A stretch of DNA of 64,000 bases from DASQHL01 sp963843685 (GTDB taxonomy: Bacteria; Chloroflexota; Dehalococcoidia; DSTF01; JACRBR01), in the NCBI GenBank assembly GCA_963843685.1, contig CAWJLO010000008.1:186001-250000 (forward strand). The letters run 5' to 3'. Positions within the stretch are counted from its first letter, which is position 1, and each line of letters begins with the position of its first letter. Positions 27,361-36,046 of the stretch are shown in pieces. The position numbers were made by a program, and so were the translations under genes. The notes beneath the pieces are model-generated. The model worked only from the letters and a program-made list of their open reading frames with translations, did no database searches and was not told where the DNA came from.

Positions 27361-28599
27361 TCAGCGCTCCAGGATGTGAACTGCCATCGCGGCAGCCTCG
27401 CCGCGCATCATGCCGCCGCCGTTCTGGGTGAGGCCGATCTTCGCGTTGCCGCCCTTCACCTGGCGGTCGCCGGCGTCGCCGCGGAGCTGCCAGAAGATCT
27501 CGGTGAGCTGCGCGCAGCCGGTAGCACCGATGGGATGGCCCTTCGAGAGCAGACCACCGCTGGGGTTCACGGGAATCCTGCCGTGGATGGCGGTGGTGCC
27601 CTCTTCGATCAGCTTGCCGCCTTCGCCAACCTTGCAGAGCCCCAGCTCCTCGTACTCCATGAGCTCAGCGGGGGCCGATGCATCGTGCAGCTCGATGACG
27701 TCGACATCGTCGGGGCCGACGCCGGCCATCTCGTAGGCCTTCCTGGCCATCCGGGTGGTTACGCCTGGCTCGCCGGGCGCGCGGTCCTTGCCCGACCCGA
27801 GGATTGAGGCGGTGACCCAGACGGGCTTGGTCGTGAGCTGGCGGGCCTTCTCTTCGGAACAGAGGACGAGCGCGGCCGCGCCATCGCCGATTGGCGAACA
27901 CATGAGGCGCGTGAGCGGCTCGGCCACCATCGGCGAGTTGAGGATGTCCTCGACGCTGTACGTCTCCCGGTACTGCGCGTACGGGTTGAGCGATGCATTC
28001 TGGTGACTCTTGACGGCGATCTTGGCGAATTGCACCGCCGTGGTCCCGTGGCGTTTCATGTGCTCGCGGGCGCTGGCAGCGTAGAAGTCCATGAACATCG
28101 AGCGCTTCTCGCCGGCGCCCTCGCCCGCGTCCGCGGGCTTGTCGCCCTCCTTGCGGCCGCGCGCAGCCGTGGCCTTGAGCAGATCCTGGATGGCGGTCAT
28201 ATCCACGGCGGAACCGATGGCCTGGAATGAGCGCCGCTTGTCTTCGTGGTAGAGCTTCTCGACCCCGAGGGCGAGGACGCAGTCGTACATGCCGGAGGCG
28301 ACGTACATCCACGCGAGGTGGAACGCCGTCGACGAGCTTGCGCAGGCGTTCTCGGTGTTGATCATCGGGATGTCACCGAAGCCCATCTCGCGAAGGATGA
28401 CCTGCGCCTTGATCATCTCCTGACCGGTAATCAGGCCGGCGGTGGCGTTGCCGACGATCGCGGCTTCGATCGCAGGCTTGTCGACGCCTGCCTCCTTCAT
28501 TGCCGCCTCAACCGCCTCACGGCCGAGGTCTTTGAGGGTCTTGTCCATCCACTTGCCGAAGCGCGTCATGCCGGCGCCGACGACTGCCACTCTGCGCAT
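27361..28599 (-). CDS. Thiolase-family protein (SCP-x/lipid-transfer type)
   Basis: 412 residues from ATG 28599 (MRRVAVVGAGMTRFGKWMD), preceded by GGAAAGG. NTENACASSSTAFHLAW contains the active-site Cys; HDASAPAELMEYEELGL and NPSGGLLSKGHPIGATGCAQ carry the His/Cys regions. The pattern fits the SCP-x-like branch used in degradation of branched or sterol-type acyl-CoAs more than the classic FadA branch. A longer in-frame start exists but lacks conservation. Probably transcribed with the VOC gene. Confidence 0.9.
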   Translation of the reverse strand: MRRVAVVGAGMTRFGKWMDKTLKDLGREAVEAAMKEAGVDKPAIEAAIVGNATAGLITGQEMIKAQVILREMGFGDIPMINTENACASSSTAFHLAWMYVASGMYDCVLALGVEKLYHEDKRRSFQAIGSAVDMTAIQDLLKATAARGRKEGDKPADAGEGAGEKRSMFMDFYAASAREHMKRHGTTAVQFAKIAVKSHQNASLNPYAQYRETYSVEDILNSPMVAEPLTRLMCSPIGDGAAALVLCSEEKARQLTTKPVWVTASILGSGKDRAPGEPGVTTRMARKAYEMAGVGPDDVDVIELHDASAPAELMEYEELGLCKVGEGGKLIEEGTTAIHGRIPVNPSGGLLSKGHPIGATGCAQLTEIFWQLRGDAGDRQVKGGNAKIGLTQNGGGMMRGEAAAMAVHILER

Positions 28600-28955
28600 A
28601 TCAAAGGTCCTTTCCGAACCCGCGCTGTGCGGGCCTCCCGTCATCTTAGGACGGCCGAGGGTCGATCTGCTACCGCTCTGTGTCACCACGCCGTCCGGGC
28701 GCCACGCTGGCCGAGGGCGTGACGCAGACGCCGGGCAGAGAGCCCGCCTCCAGAGATTAGTTGACCGTATTATTACCCGTCGCGAGTCTGTAGTTGACAG
28801 ATTACATTCGTTTGGCACTTTTTCATTCTCCGTGGTCCCGGGCGGTCAACGGACCATCGCTTCGCGCCAAAGATACGCGAGCCGAGCATGCCATCCTCGC
28901 ACACCTGCCGCGCGACCTCCGAGCGTTTCGTGACACTCACTCACGGGATACGAAC
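28600..28955. other. Intergenic region, 356 bp, promoter of the thiolase/VOC unit
   Basis: An AT-richer patch (28755-28825) contains two direct copies of TAGTTGAC (about 28757 and 28791) and, on the minus strand, TAATAAT as a plausible -10. These could be regulator sites controlling the thiolase downstream. No gene is seen on either strand. Confidence 0.4.
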
Positions 28956-28984
28956 ACGGCCCCGGAGCCGTGCTCCGGGGCCGT
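28956..28984 (-). terminator. Hairpin terminator of the second thiolase
   Basis: A perfect 12-bp stem, ACGGCCCCGGAG with CTCCGGGGCCGT, loop CCGTG, located 27 bp past the stop of the thiolase ending at 29011. There is only a weak T tract on the minus strand. Confidence 0.65.
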
Positions 28985-29010
28985 CGCGTCATCAGTTGAG
29001 CGCGAGCTGA

Positions 29011-30162
29011 CTAGAGGCGCTCGATGATGGTGGCGGTGCCGATGCCGCCGCCGCAGCACATGACCTCGTGGCCGTAGCGGCCGCCGGTGCGCTCCAGCTC
29101 GTGCAAGAGCGTCGTCATCAGTCGGGCGCCGGTGCAGCCGAGCGGGTGGCCGAGGGCGATGGCACCGCCGTTGACGTTCGTCTTCGCCAGGTCGTAGCCA
29201 GTCTCCTTCTGCCAAGCGAGGACGACGGCGGCGAACGCCTCGTTGATCTCGACGCGGTCGATGTCGGAGAGCTTGAGGCCGGCCTTCTTCAGCACGGCCG
29301 GGGTGGCCGTGATCGGGCCGGTCAGCATGAGGTGCGGGTCCGAGCCGACAACCGCCTGGGCAACGATGCGCGCACGCGGCTTGAGGCCAAGCTCCTTCGC
29401 CTTCTCGGCGGACATCAACAGTACGGCAGAGGCGCCATCGGTGATTTGGCTGGAGTTCCCGGCGTGGTGGAGGCCGTCCTCACCGAACGACGGCGCGAGG
29501 CTGCCGAGCTTCTCGAGCGTGGACTCGCGGATACCTTCGTCGACCTTGAAGACGCCCTTCACGCCCTCGTGCTCGACCTCGACGGGCGTGATCTCCTTCT
29601 CAAACTTTCCGGCATCGCGGGCGGCCTTCGCGCGCTCCTGGCTCTGGAGGGCGAACTCATCGAGCTGCTGGCGAGAGAGGCCCCACTTGCGGGCGATGTT
29701 GTCGGCAGCGACGCCCTGAGACGTGAGGTCGTACTCGGTGCGCATGTGCTCAGTGAAAGGGAAGCCGGCGACCTTGAAGTTCGAGCCCATCGGCACGCGG
29801 GACATCACCTCAGTGCCACCACCGATCGCGACATCGACGACGCCCGAGGCGATGAGGTTGGCGGCGAAGTGGATGGCCTGCTGGCCAGATCCACACTGGC
29901 GGTCAACGGTGGTGCCGGGGATCTCGATGGGGAAGTCGGCCTCGAGGACGATGTTGCGCCCGATGTTGGCGGCCTGCTCTCCGACCTGGGAGACGTTGCC
30001 CCAGACGACGTCTTCGACGATGCGGGGTTCGACGCCCGCGCGCTTGACAACTTCCTTGAGCACGTGGGCGCCGAGGGCGACCGGGTGCGTCCCAGAGAGC
30101 ATGCCGTTGCGGCGGCCCATCGCCGTGCGCACGGCCTCGATGATGACTACGTCCTGAGGCAA
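29011..30162 (-). CDS. Acetyl-CoA C-acyltransferase (thiolase, FadA-like)
   Basis: 383 residues. Active-site Cys in VDRQCGSGQQAIHFAA, His in NVNGGAIALGHPLGCTGARL and the second Cys in EVMCCGGGIG, all in canonical order for degradative or biosynthetic thiolase. The start is TTG 30162 (product PQDVVIIEAVRTAMGRRNG), with AGGAGG 6-7 nt upstream. It splits 3-ketoacyl-CoA in beta-oxidation, or condenses acetyl-CoA. It is divergent from the ArsR-SRPBCC gene and ends in a terminator. Confidence 0.94.
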   Translation of the reverse strand: MPQDVVIIEAVRTAMGRRNGMLSGTHPVALGAHVLKEVVKRAGVEPRIVEDVVWGNVSQVGEQAANIGRNIVLEADFPIEIPGTTVDRQCGSGQQAIHFAANLIASGVVDVAIGGGTEVMSRVPMGSNFKVAGFPFTEHMRTEYDLTSQGVAADNIARKWGLSRQQLDEFALQSQERAKAARDAGKFEKEITPVEVEHEGVKGVFKVDEGIRESTLEKLGSLAPSFGEDGLHHAGNSSQITDGASAVLLMSAEKAKELGLKPRARIVAQAVVGSDPHLMLTGPITATPAVLKKAGLKLSDIDRVEINEAFAAVVLAWQKETGYDLAKTNVNGGAIALGHPLGCTGARLMTTLLHELERTGGRYGHEVMCCGGGIGTATIIERL

Positions 30163-30296
30163 GGCGTTCCTCCTGTGTTCTCGGATTGGGATGATGAAGA
30201 TTGCATTCCAGTGTACTACCGGCTGCGTATTCCGCCTACCCCCGTTTCAGGTGCGATGCGGAAAACGAAGGGAACCGGGAGACGAGTGCGGAGGGG

Positions 30297-30326
30297 TTGA
30301 CACGTGACTATACAGTCACCTATTAT
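30297..30326 (+). promoter_or_regulatory. Near-consensus sigma-70 promoter with palindromic operator
   Basis: TTGACA (30297-30302), an 18-nt spacer, then TATTAT (30321-30326). The spacer holds a perfect inverted repeat GTGACT-ATAC-AGTCAC (30304-30319), well placed to block polymerase. The GTG start of the ArsR-type gene lies 6 nt after the -10, so the transcript is probably leaderless and the gene probably autoregulated. Confidence 0.7.
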
Positions 30327-30332
30327 CACGTC

Positions 30333-31103
30333 GTGGCGGACGACGATGCCGTATTCAAGGCCCTGGCGGATCCGACCCGACGAGGACTCCTCGACCGGCT
30401 CTTCGAGCGTGACGGCCGCACGCTGCGGGAGCTGACGGACGAGCAGGAGATGACGCGATTCGGCGTCATGAAGCACCTGCGCGTGCTGGAGGAGGCGGGA
30501 CTCGTCGTGGCGCGGCGCTCCGGACGCGAGAAGCGGCACTATCTGAACCCGGTGCCGATCAAGCTCATCCACGACCGATGGATCGAGAAGTACCGGGAGC
30601 CATACGCATCAACCCTGGCGGACTTGAAAAGAGATCTGGAGGAAGACGTGACCACGGCGACGGCAGCGACGGTACAGGTGTACCAAGTGTTCATCAAGGC
30701 GACGGCGCAGGCGATCTGGGACGGGATCACGAAGCCGGAGTTCACATCGAAGTACTTTCACGGGACCCTGGTGGAGACAACAGGCGAGGCGGGGACGCCG
30801 ATCCGCTATTACGCGGCGGACCGGACGAGCCTGCTCTGCGACGACGTGGTGATCGAGTCGGATCCACCACACAGGCTCGTCACCACATGGCACGCGCTGT
30901 GGAGCGAGGAGACGGCCGCCGAGGACGCGAGCCGCGTTACCTGGGAGATCGAAGAGCAGGATGGGGGCGTCTGCCTGCTGCGCGTGACCCACGACAAGCT
31001 GGAGAACTCGCCGAAGACGGCGGAGTCCGTGTCTGGCGGCTGGATGCACATCATCAGCGGGCTGAAGACGCTGCTCGAGACGGGCGAGCCGATGAGCGCG
31101 TAG
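30333..31103 (+). CDS. ArsR-family HTH regulator fused to an SRPBCC (AHSA1-like) domain
   Basis: 256 residues from GTG 30333. Residues 1-95 are an ArsR winged helix (FKALADPTRRGLLDRLFERD, RFGVMKHLRVLEEAGLV, GREKRHYLNP). Residues 105-250 are an SRPBCC/AHSA1 ligand-binding fold (VYQVFIKATAQAIWDGIT ... TWEIEEQDGGVCLLRVTHD ... GWMHIISGLKTLLETGEP). Such fusions sense small hydrophobic ligands through the SRPBCC cavity. A longer in-frame start at 30201 runs across the promoter and is not credible. A terminator follows at 31111. Confidence 0.88.
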   Translation: MADDDAVFKALADPTRRGLLDRLFERDGRTLRELTDEQEMTRFGVMKHLRVLEEAGLVVARRSGREKRHYLNPVPIKLIHDRWIEKYREPYASTLADLKRDLEEDVTTATAATVQVYQVFIKATAQAIWDGITKPEFTSKYFHGTLVETTGEAGTPIRYYAADRTSLLCDDVVIESDPPHRLVTTWHALWSEETAAEDASRVTWEIEEQDGGVCLLRVTHDKLENSPKTAESVSGGWMHIISGLKTLLETGEPMSA

Positions 31104-31110
31104 CGGGCGT

Positions 31111-31145
31111 GGGCGGTTGGCGTTTCTTCCCGTCGCCAACCGCCC
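31111..31145 (+). terminator. Hairpin terminator
   Basis: A perfect 12-bp stem, GGGCGGTTGGCG with CGCCAACCGCCC, 11-nt loop, 8 bp after the ArsR-SRPBCC stop. There is no strong T run. Confidence 0.6.
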
Positions 31146-31215
31146 TCCGCCTCGCAGGTGGCCGCACTGATTCACACACCTTGTCCGAAGGGGCGGCCGA
31201 ACGTACCTTGGCGGC

Positions 31216-31959
31216 ATGAGCGACCGCCCCATCGCTGACGCTGACGCGAACCCCAAGACGGTTCCGGCGCCCATCGACCCGATGGCGTATTACTTCCAGG
31301 ATGTGCTGCTCCTGAGCAAGAAGGACGCGGTACGGCTGTACTTCATCCGGCACGGGCAATCCGAGAACAACCAGGCACGCGTCGAGGGGCGGCTGGGGAC
31401 GTTCGACCCGCCACTGACGAAGGTCGGTGAGGCGCAGGCCGAACGCGTCGGCGAGCGGCTCGCGGCGTACGGTGTCGACGCGATCTACGCGAGCCCGCTG
31501 AAGCGGGCGTACGACACGGTGCTGCCGATCGCCAAGCGCACGGGGCACGAGATCCAGGTGATCGAAGACCTGCAGGAGATCAACGAACCGACGAAGGAAG
31601 GCAGCATCGACCCGAACGAGAACCGGATGGACGCTGACCACCGGGCTATCAAGGCGCGATTCGAGCTGGAGCCGACGTGGGACAACCTTCCCGGCGGCGA
31701 GTCTACGTCGCACTTCCGGGATCGCATCGGGCGGGCCGTAGCGCAGATCGTGGAGGAGTGCCCGGGGAAGCGAGTGGCGATCGGCTGCCACGGCGGCGTC
31801 ATCCAGACGTACGTGGCGATGGTGCTGGGGCTCGAGAAGAATGACTTCCCGTTCTATGCGTTCAACGGCTCGATCACGTCGATCCGGGCCTGGCAGGACA
31901 AGCGAGCCCTCTGGCGGCTGAATGATCTCGGCCACCTGGAGGGCGTGCAGATGACGTGA
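31216..31959 (+). CDS. Histidine phosphatase family protein
   Basis: 247 residues. LYFIRHGQSENNQARVEGR carries the catalytic RHG His; IYASPLKRAYDTVLPIAK, EINEPTKEG and VAIGCHGGVIQTYVAMVLG (second His) complete the phosphoglycerate-mutase-like site. An unconserved ~40-residue N-terminal extension precedes the core. The substrate cannot be told; members include cofactor-dependent mutases and many small phosphatases. The next gene, a methyltransferase, begins 66 bp downstream on the same strand. Confidence 0.9.
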   Translation: MSDRPIADADANPKTVPAPIDPMAYYFQDVLLLSKKDAVRLYFIRHGQSENNQARVEGRLGTFDPPLTKVGEAQAERVGERLAAYGVDAIYASPLKRAYDTVLPIAKRTGHEIQVIEDLQEINEPTKEGSIDPNENRMDADHRAIKARFELEPTWDNLPGGESTSHFRDRIGRAVAQIVEECPGKRVAIGCHGGVIQTYVAMVLGLEKNDFPFYAFNGSITSIRAWQDKRALWRLNDLGHLEGVQMT

Positions 31960-32025
31960 GGAGCCGGCCGGCTCTCAGCAGTTCAGCCTGTCAGCACTTC
32001 AGACTGTTGGCCACGTCGCAGGTCC

Positions 32026-32793
32026 ATGGCTGAGATCGCCTCCGCAAAGCTCAGCATCCGTCCCGACCTGCTGCCATCCGGGCCAGAGGCCCGCGTACTG
32101 GACGTCGGCTGCGGCGACGGTCGCCACATCCTGGAGGCGGCGCGGCGCGGCTGCTTCGCCGTGGGTGTCGATTACGACGCGGGCGAGCTGGCGAAGGCAC
32201 GGCTGCGGCTGCGAGGCGTACGCGTGGACCTGATGGCGGCCGATGCGTCGCGTCTGCCGCTTCGGGATGGAGTCTTCGACGCAACGATCTGCACCGAGAC
32301 GCTGGAACACCTCCCGGACGACGAGGGGGCGATGCGCGAGATCGCCCGGACGCTGGCCGCGGGCGGGACGCTGCTCGGGGCTGTGCCGTCGCACTTCACG
32401 GAGATGGTGTACTGGAAGTTGTCACGCGGTTACTGGGACACGCCAGGCGGGCACGTGCGCGTCTACAGGCCGCGCGAGCTGGCTTCGAAGCTGCGCCGCG
32501 CGGGGCTCTCGATAACGGGCGTACGTTACGTCCACTTCATCGACTCGTTGATCTGGCTTCGGTTCTGCATCGCGGATTTCCTGCGGCGCGACAGGCCACG
32601 CTCAGGCTTCGAGGCGGCGGTCATGCTCGCAGAGGCGGCGGAGCAACCGGTCTCGACGTGGCGGACGCGACTTCGCGCCGCGGTGAGCACGTCGCGACTG
32701 ATCGCGCTGATCGATGCGGGGGGAGCGTTCGTGTGGCCGAAGAGCCTGACGTTCGTCGCGCGGAAGGACGGGCGACCCACCGTCACACGTTGA
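32026..32793 (+). CDS. Class I SAM-dependent methyltransferase
   Basis: 255 residues. SAM-binding glycine motif RVLDVGCGDGRHILEAARRG, acidic residue in FAVGVDYDAGE, MAADASRLPLRDGVFDATIC and the post-motif LEHLPDDEGAMREIARTLAAGGTLL match the Methyltransf_11 type. The C-terminal half is richer in aromatics (MVYWKLSRGYWDTPGGHVRVY) and probably binds the acceptor, which is unknown. Same strand as the histidine phosphatase and tldD. Confidence 0.88.
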   Translation: MAEIASAKLSIRPDLLPSGPEARVLDVGCGDGRHILEAARRGCFAVGVDYDAGELAKARLRLRGVRVDLMAADASRLPLRDGVFDATICTETLEHLPDDEGAMREIARTLAAGGTLLGAVPSHFTEMVYWKLSRGYWDTPGGHVRVYRPRELASKLRRAGLSITGVRYVHFIDSLIWLRFCIADFLRRDRPRSGFEAAVMLAEAAEQPVSTWRTRLRAAVSTSRLIALIDAGGAFVWPKSLTFVARKDGRPTVTR

Positions 32794-32877
32794 GACATAC
32801 GGCGGGGCTTGCCGGCTGTCGAGACTGCTATCATGGACGGACGCCACCATCCCGCCCGTCTCGTCACGGAGGTGAGA

Positions 32878-34317
32878 GTGACTGACGCCGGACACCTGTC
32901 CGAGGCCTTCTTTCGAGACCGCTACGCCATCGACCCGGCGGTCGCTTCCGACCTCCTCGGCGTGGCGCTGAGCCGGGGCGGCGAGCACACCGAGTTGTTC
33001 TTCGAGCATCGGCAGGGATCGAACATCACGTTCGAGCAAGAAGCCGTGAAGTCGGCATCGCGCAGCACGACGCAGGGTGTCGGAGTACGGGTGATCCAGG
33101 GCGACGCGATCGGCTACGCGTACAGCGAGGACCTGAGCCGGGAGTCGATGCGGCGGGCGGCGGACACGGCTGCGCGGATCGCGTCGCGCGGCGACCGGCC
33201 GCAACCCGTCGACGTGATGCACTACGAGTCGGCGGACTATTACCAGCCGGCGGCCAGCACCGTGAGTGTCGCGCCGGCGGACAAGGTGGAGCTGATCCGA
33301 CGGGCCGACCGGGCGGCGCGGGCGTTCGACGCGACGATCGCGCGGGTGGACATCAATTTCATCGACGAACTGAAGCACGTGCTCATCGTCTCCAGCGATG
33401 GGCGGATGACGGGCGACGTGCAGCCGCTGGTCCGGTTCAACGTGAGCTGCCTCTCGGAGAAGGAGGGGAGCCGGCAGACGGCGCGCTGGGGCGGCGGCGG
33501 CCGGATGGGGATGCGCTACTTCGAAACGAGCACGCCGGAGTCGCTGGCGCAGGAGGCAGCACGCCAGGCCGTCGTGCTGCAGTCGGCAATCGAGGCGCCG
33601 GCGGGCACGTTTCCGGTGGTGCTGGCCGCGGGCGACAGCGGGATCCTCCTGCATGAGGCGATTGGCCACGGGCTGGAGGCGGACTTCAACCGAAAGAAGA
33701 CGAGCAACTACAGCGACCAGATCGGCAACGTGGTCGCTTCTCCGCTGTGCACGGTCGTCGACGACGGCACGATCGAGGACAGCCGTGGCAGCATCAACAT
33801 CGACGACGAGGGCAACCTGCCGGGGTACAACGTGCTGATCGAGGACGGCGTGCTGCGCGGATACCTGCAGGACCGGATGAGCACGAAGCACTTCGGCGTG
33901 GGTCCGACGGGCAACGGGCGGCGGCAGTCGTTCAAGCATCACCCGATGCCCCGGATGACGAACACGTACATGCTGGCAGGAGAGTCGTCGCAGGAGGACA
34001 TCGTCCGCTCCGTCGACCGGGGGATCTACTGCGTGTCGTTCAACGGCGGCAGCGTGAACATCAGTAACGGCGACTTCGTCTTCAGCGTGACCGAGGGGTA
34101 TATGATCGAAGGCGGACGCGTGACAGCACCGATCCGTAACGTGAACCTGATCGGCAACGGACCTGACGTGCTGCGGAAAGTGACGGCGGTCGGCAGCGAC
34201 TTCAAGCTGAGCGACGGGCGCTGGACGTGCGGGAAGGACGGGCAGTCGGTACCGGTCGGCGTGGGTATCCCGACAACGCTGATCAGCGGGATGACGGTCG
34301 GCGGCACGGCGGCGTAA
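32878..34317 (+). CDS. tldD: TldD metalloprotease subunit
   Basis: 479 residues from GTG 32878, with GGAGG 5 nt upstream; an earlier in-frame GTG at 32809 gives extra residues without conservation. The zinc protease motif is HEAIGHGLEAD, followed by the conserved GNGRRQSFKHHPMPRMTNTY and the final DVLRKVTAVGSDF, PVGVGIPTTLISGMTVGG. With TldE it forms a heterodimer that degrades unfolded or flexible peptides and matures some ribosomal peptide products. It is followed by a 34-residue peptide gene and then tldE. Confidence 0.94.
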   Translation: MTDAGHLSEAFFRDRYAIDPAVASDLLGVALSRGGEHTELFFEHRQGSNITFEQEAVKSASRSTTQGVGVRVIQGDAIGYAYSEDLSRESMRRAADTAARIASRGDRPQPVDVMHYESADYYQPAASTVSVAPADKVELIRRADRAARAFDATIARVDINFIDELKHVLIVSSDGRMTGDVQPLVRFNVSCLSEKEGSRQTARWGGGGRMGMRYFETSTPESLAQEAARQAVVLQSAIEAPAGTFPVVLAAGDSGILLHEAIGHGLEADFNRKKTSNYSDQIGNVVASPLCTVVDDGTIEDSRGSINIDDEGNLPGYNVLIEDGVLRGYLQDRMSTKHFGVGPTGNGRRQSFKHHPMPRMTNTYMLAGESSQEDIVRSVDRGIYCVSFNGGSVNISNGDFVFSVTEGYMIEGGRVTAPIRNVNLIGNGPDVLRKVTAVGSDFKLSDGRWTCGKDGQSVPVGVGIPTTLISGMTVGGTAA

Positions 34318-34383
34318 CGAAGAGCAGATCGGCGGCGTTTCCGCCGAACAATGAATCGAACGTACCGGGAAGGGAGTCTAGAC

Positions 34384-34488
34384 ATGAAGAAGCTGGTTAT
34401 TCTCGTAGCACTGATCGCGATCGCGGCGTTCGCGTTCTCGAAGTTCAGCGGCGGCGGCGAGCAGGAAGAGCACGAGTTCGGCGCGTAG
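34384..34488 (+). CDS. 34-residue membrane peptide between tldD and tldE
   Basis: ATG 34384 has GGAAGGGAG upstream. The product begins MKKLVILVALIAIAAFAFSK, a single helix after two lysines, and has a short tail FSGGGEQEEHEFGA rich in Gly and Glu. It ends 86 bp before tldE and begins 66 bp after tldD, same strand. No family is certain; it resembles in layout the tiny anchored peptides common in high-GC bacteria. Its position suggests co-transcription with the TldD/TldE protease and hence a possible substrate or partner (inference). Confidence 0.6.
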   Translation: MKKLVILVALIAIAAFAFSKFSGGGEQEEHEFGA

Positions 34489-34574
34489 CCCGCATCACTC
34501 TGCATTGTCCCGGATAACTTCCGCGCGACGAGCGCGCTGCGCGTCGGCGTGAGCCGTGTGCGCATCGGAATCGT

Positions 34575-35927
34575 ATGAGAGAAGACCTCCTGTCCATCGC
34601 CAGCGACATCGTCGAACGAGCGCGGTCGCTCGGCGCGGACGAGGCCGACGCATACCTGCTGAGCGGGATCGAGTCGACAGTCACGGTGCGCAAGGGCGAA
34701 GTCGAGAAGCTCTTCGAGGCTGGCTCCCGCACGGTCTCGATCCGCGTGATCAAGGACAAGCGAACGGCCGTCTGCAACACGTCGGACTTCACGCCGAAAG
34801 CGCTGAGCGAGATGGTGCGCACGGCGGTGGATCTTGCGCAGATCAGCGAGCCGGATGAGTTCGCGGGGCTGCCGGCGAAGGAAGACCTCGCGATCGAGAT
34901 GGGTTCGCTGCTGCAGCTCTACGACGAGCGCGTGGAGTCGATCAGCGTGGACGAGATGAAGGAGATCGTGCTACGCGCTGAGCAGGCGGCGTTCGACTTC
35001 GACAAGCGCATCACGAACTCTGAGGGGGCGGAGTTCGGCGCGGAGCGCGGCGACCTCGTGCTCGCCAACACGCTGGGCTTCGCCGGAAGCTATCCCTACA
35101 CGGCGGCGAGCTTCTCCGTCGCGGTAATCGCGGACGAGGCTGACGGCAAGAAGCAGAGCGACTACTGGTTCAGCGCCGAGCGGATGTTCCACCGGCTCGC
35201 ATCGCCAGAGGACGTGGGCCGCCGTGCAGCCGCGCGGGTCGTGCGCAAGCTCGGTGGGCGGAAGATCAACACGCGCGAGGTTCCCGTCGTGTGGGATCCG
35301 GCGATGACGGCAGGGCTGCTAGGCGTGGTGGCGGGAGCGGCGAGCGGCGAGTCGCTGTTCAAACGCTCGACATTCCTGGCGGACGCCGAGGGGCAGCAGG
35401 CGCTTTCGCCGCTCGTGACGATCGTCGACGACCCGACGCTTCCCGGGCAGCTTGGATCGCGGCCGTTCGACGGCGAGGGCGTGCGAGCGCGGCGTAACCA
35501 GATCGTCGAGAGAGGCGTCTTTCAACAGTTCCTGTTCGACAGCTACTACGGTCGCCGCATGGGGAGGCGGACGACAGGCAACGCCGCACGGGCCGGCGAC
35601 AGCATCACTGTCGGCGGGAGCAACCGGCAGTGGCTCGGCGGAGACTCCGATCCAGCCGCGCTCGTGGCGGACGTGAAGGACGGGCTGTATCTCACGGACT
35701 TGATGGGGTTCGGGATCAACCAAACAACAGGCGATTTCTCGCGAGGTGCGGCCGGCGTGTGGATCGAGGGCGGCCAGCTGACCTATCCGGTCGTGGAGAT
35801 CAACGTATCGGGCAACCTGAAGCAGATGCTCCGGGACATCGACGGCGTCGGCAACGACGTGCAGTGGTTCGGGGGGAGCGCGGCGCCCACGATCCGCATG
35901 TCGAACTTGATGGTGAGCGGACTCTGA
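34575..35927 (+). CDS. tldE: TldE/PmbA, non-catalytic partner of TldD
   Basis: 450 residues. VTVRKGEVEKLFEAGSRTVSIRVI, NTLGFAGSYPYTAASFSV, AAGLLGVVAGAASGESLFK-type text (TAGLLGVVAGAASGESLFK), DDPTLPGQLGSRPFDGEGV and GNAARAGDSITVGGSN are conserved in PmbA/TldE. The HExxxH motif is absent, as expected for the E subunit. It completes the TldD/TldE protease. ATG 34575 (MREDLLSIASDIVERA) starts at the usual position. Confidence 0.93.
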   Translation: MREDLLSIASDIVERARSLGADEADAYLLSGIESTVTVRKGEVEKLFEAGSRTVSIRVIKDKRTAVCNTSDFTPKALSEMVRTAVDLAQISEPDEFAGLPAKEDLAIEMGSLLQLYDERVESISVDEMKEIVLRAEQAAFDFDKRITNSEGAEFGAERGDLVLANTLGFAGSYPYTAASFSVAVIADEADGKKQSDYWFSAERMFHRLASPEDVGRRAAARVVRKLGGRKINTREVPVVWDPAMTAGLLGVVAGAASGESLFKRSTFLADAEGQQALSPLVTIVDDPTLPGQLGSRPFDGEGVRARRNQIVERGVFQQFLFDSYYGRRMGRRTTGNAARAGDSITVGGSNRQWLGGDSDPAALVADVKDGLYLTDLMGFGINQTTGDFSRGAAGVWIEGGQLTYPVVEINVSGNLKQMLRDIDGVGNDVQWFGGSAAPTIRMSNLMVSGL

Positions 35928-36046
35928 GTTCCAGACAGGTGCCAGCCCTCTCTTAAGGGTTCTCCCAGACGACGAAACAGACTCGATGGCGCCTGCGCCG
36001 GATCACGTGCGCATCCGCGATGTCTTTGGCGAGCCGCATTGACACG

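Noticed and set aside
30201..30332. Longer start for the ArsR-SRPBCC gene
   Set aside because: It would translate across a near-consensus promoter and adds no conserved residues.
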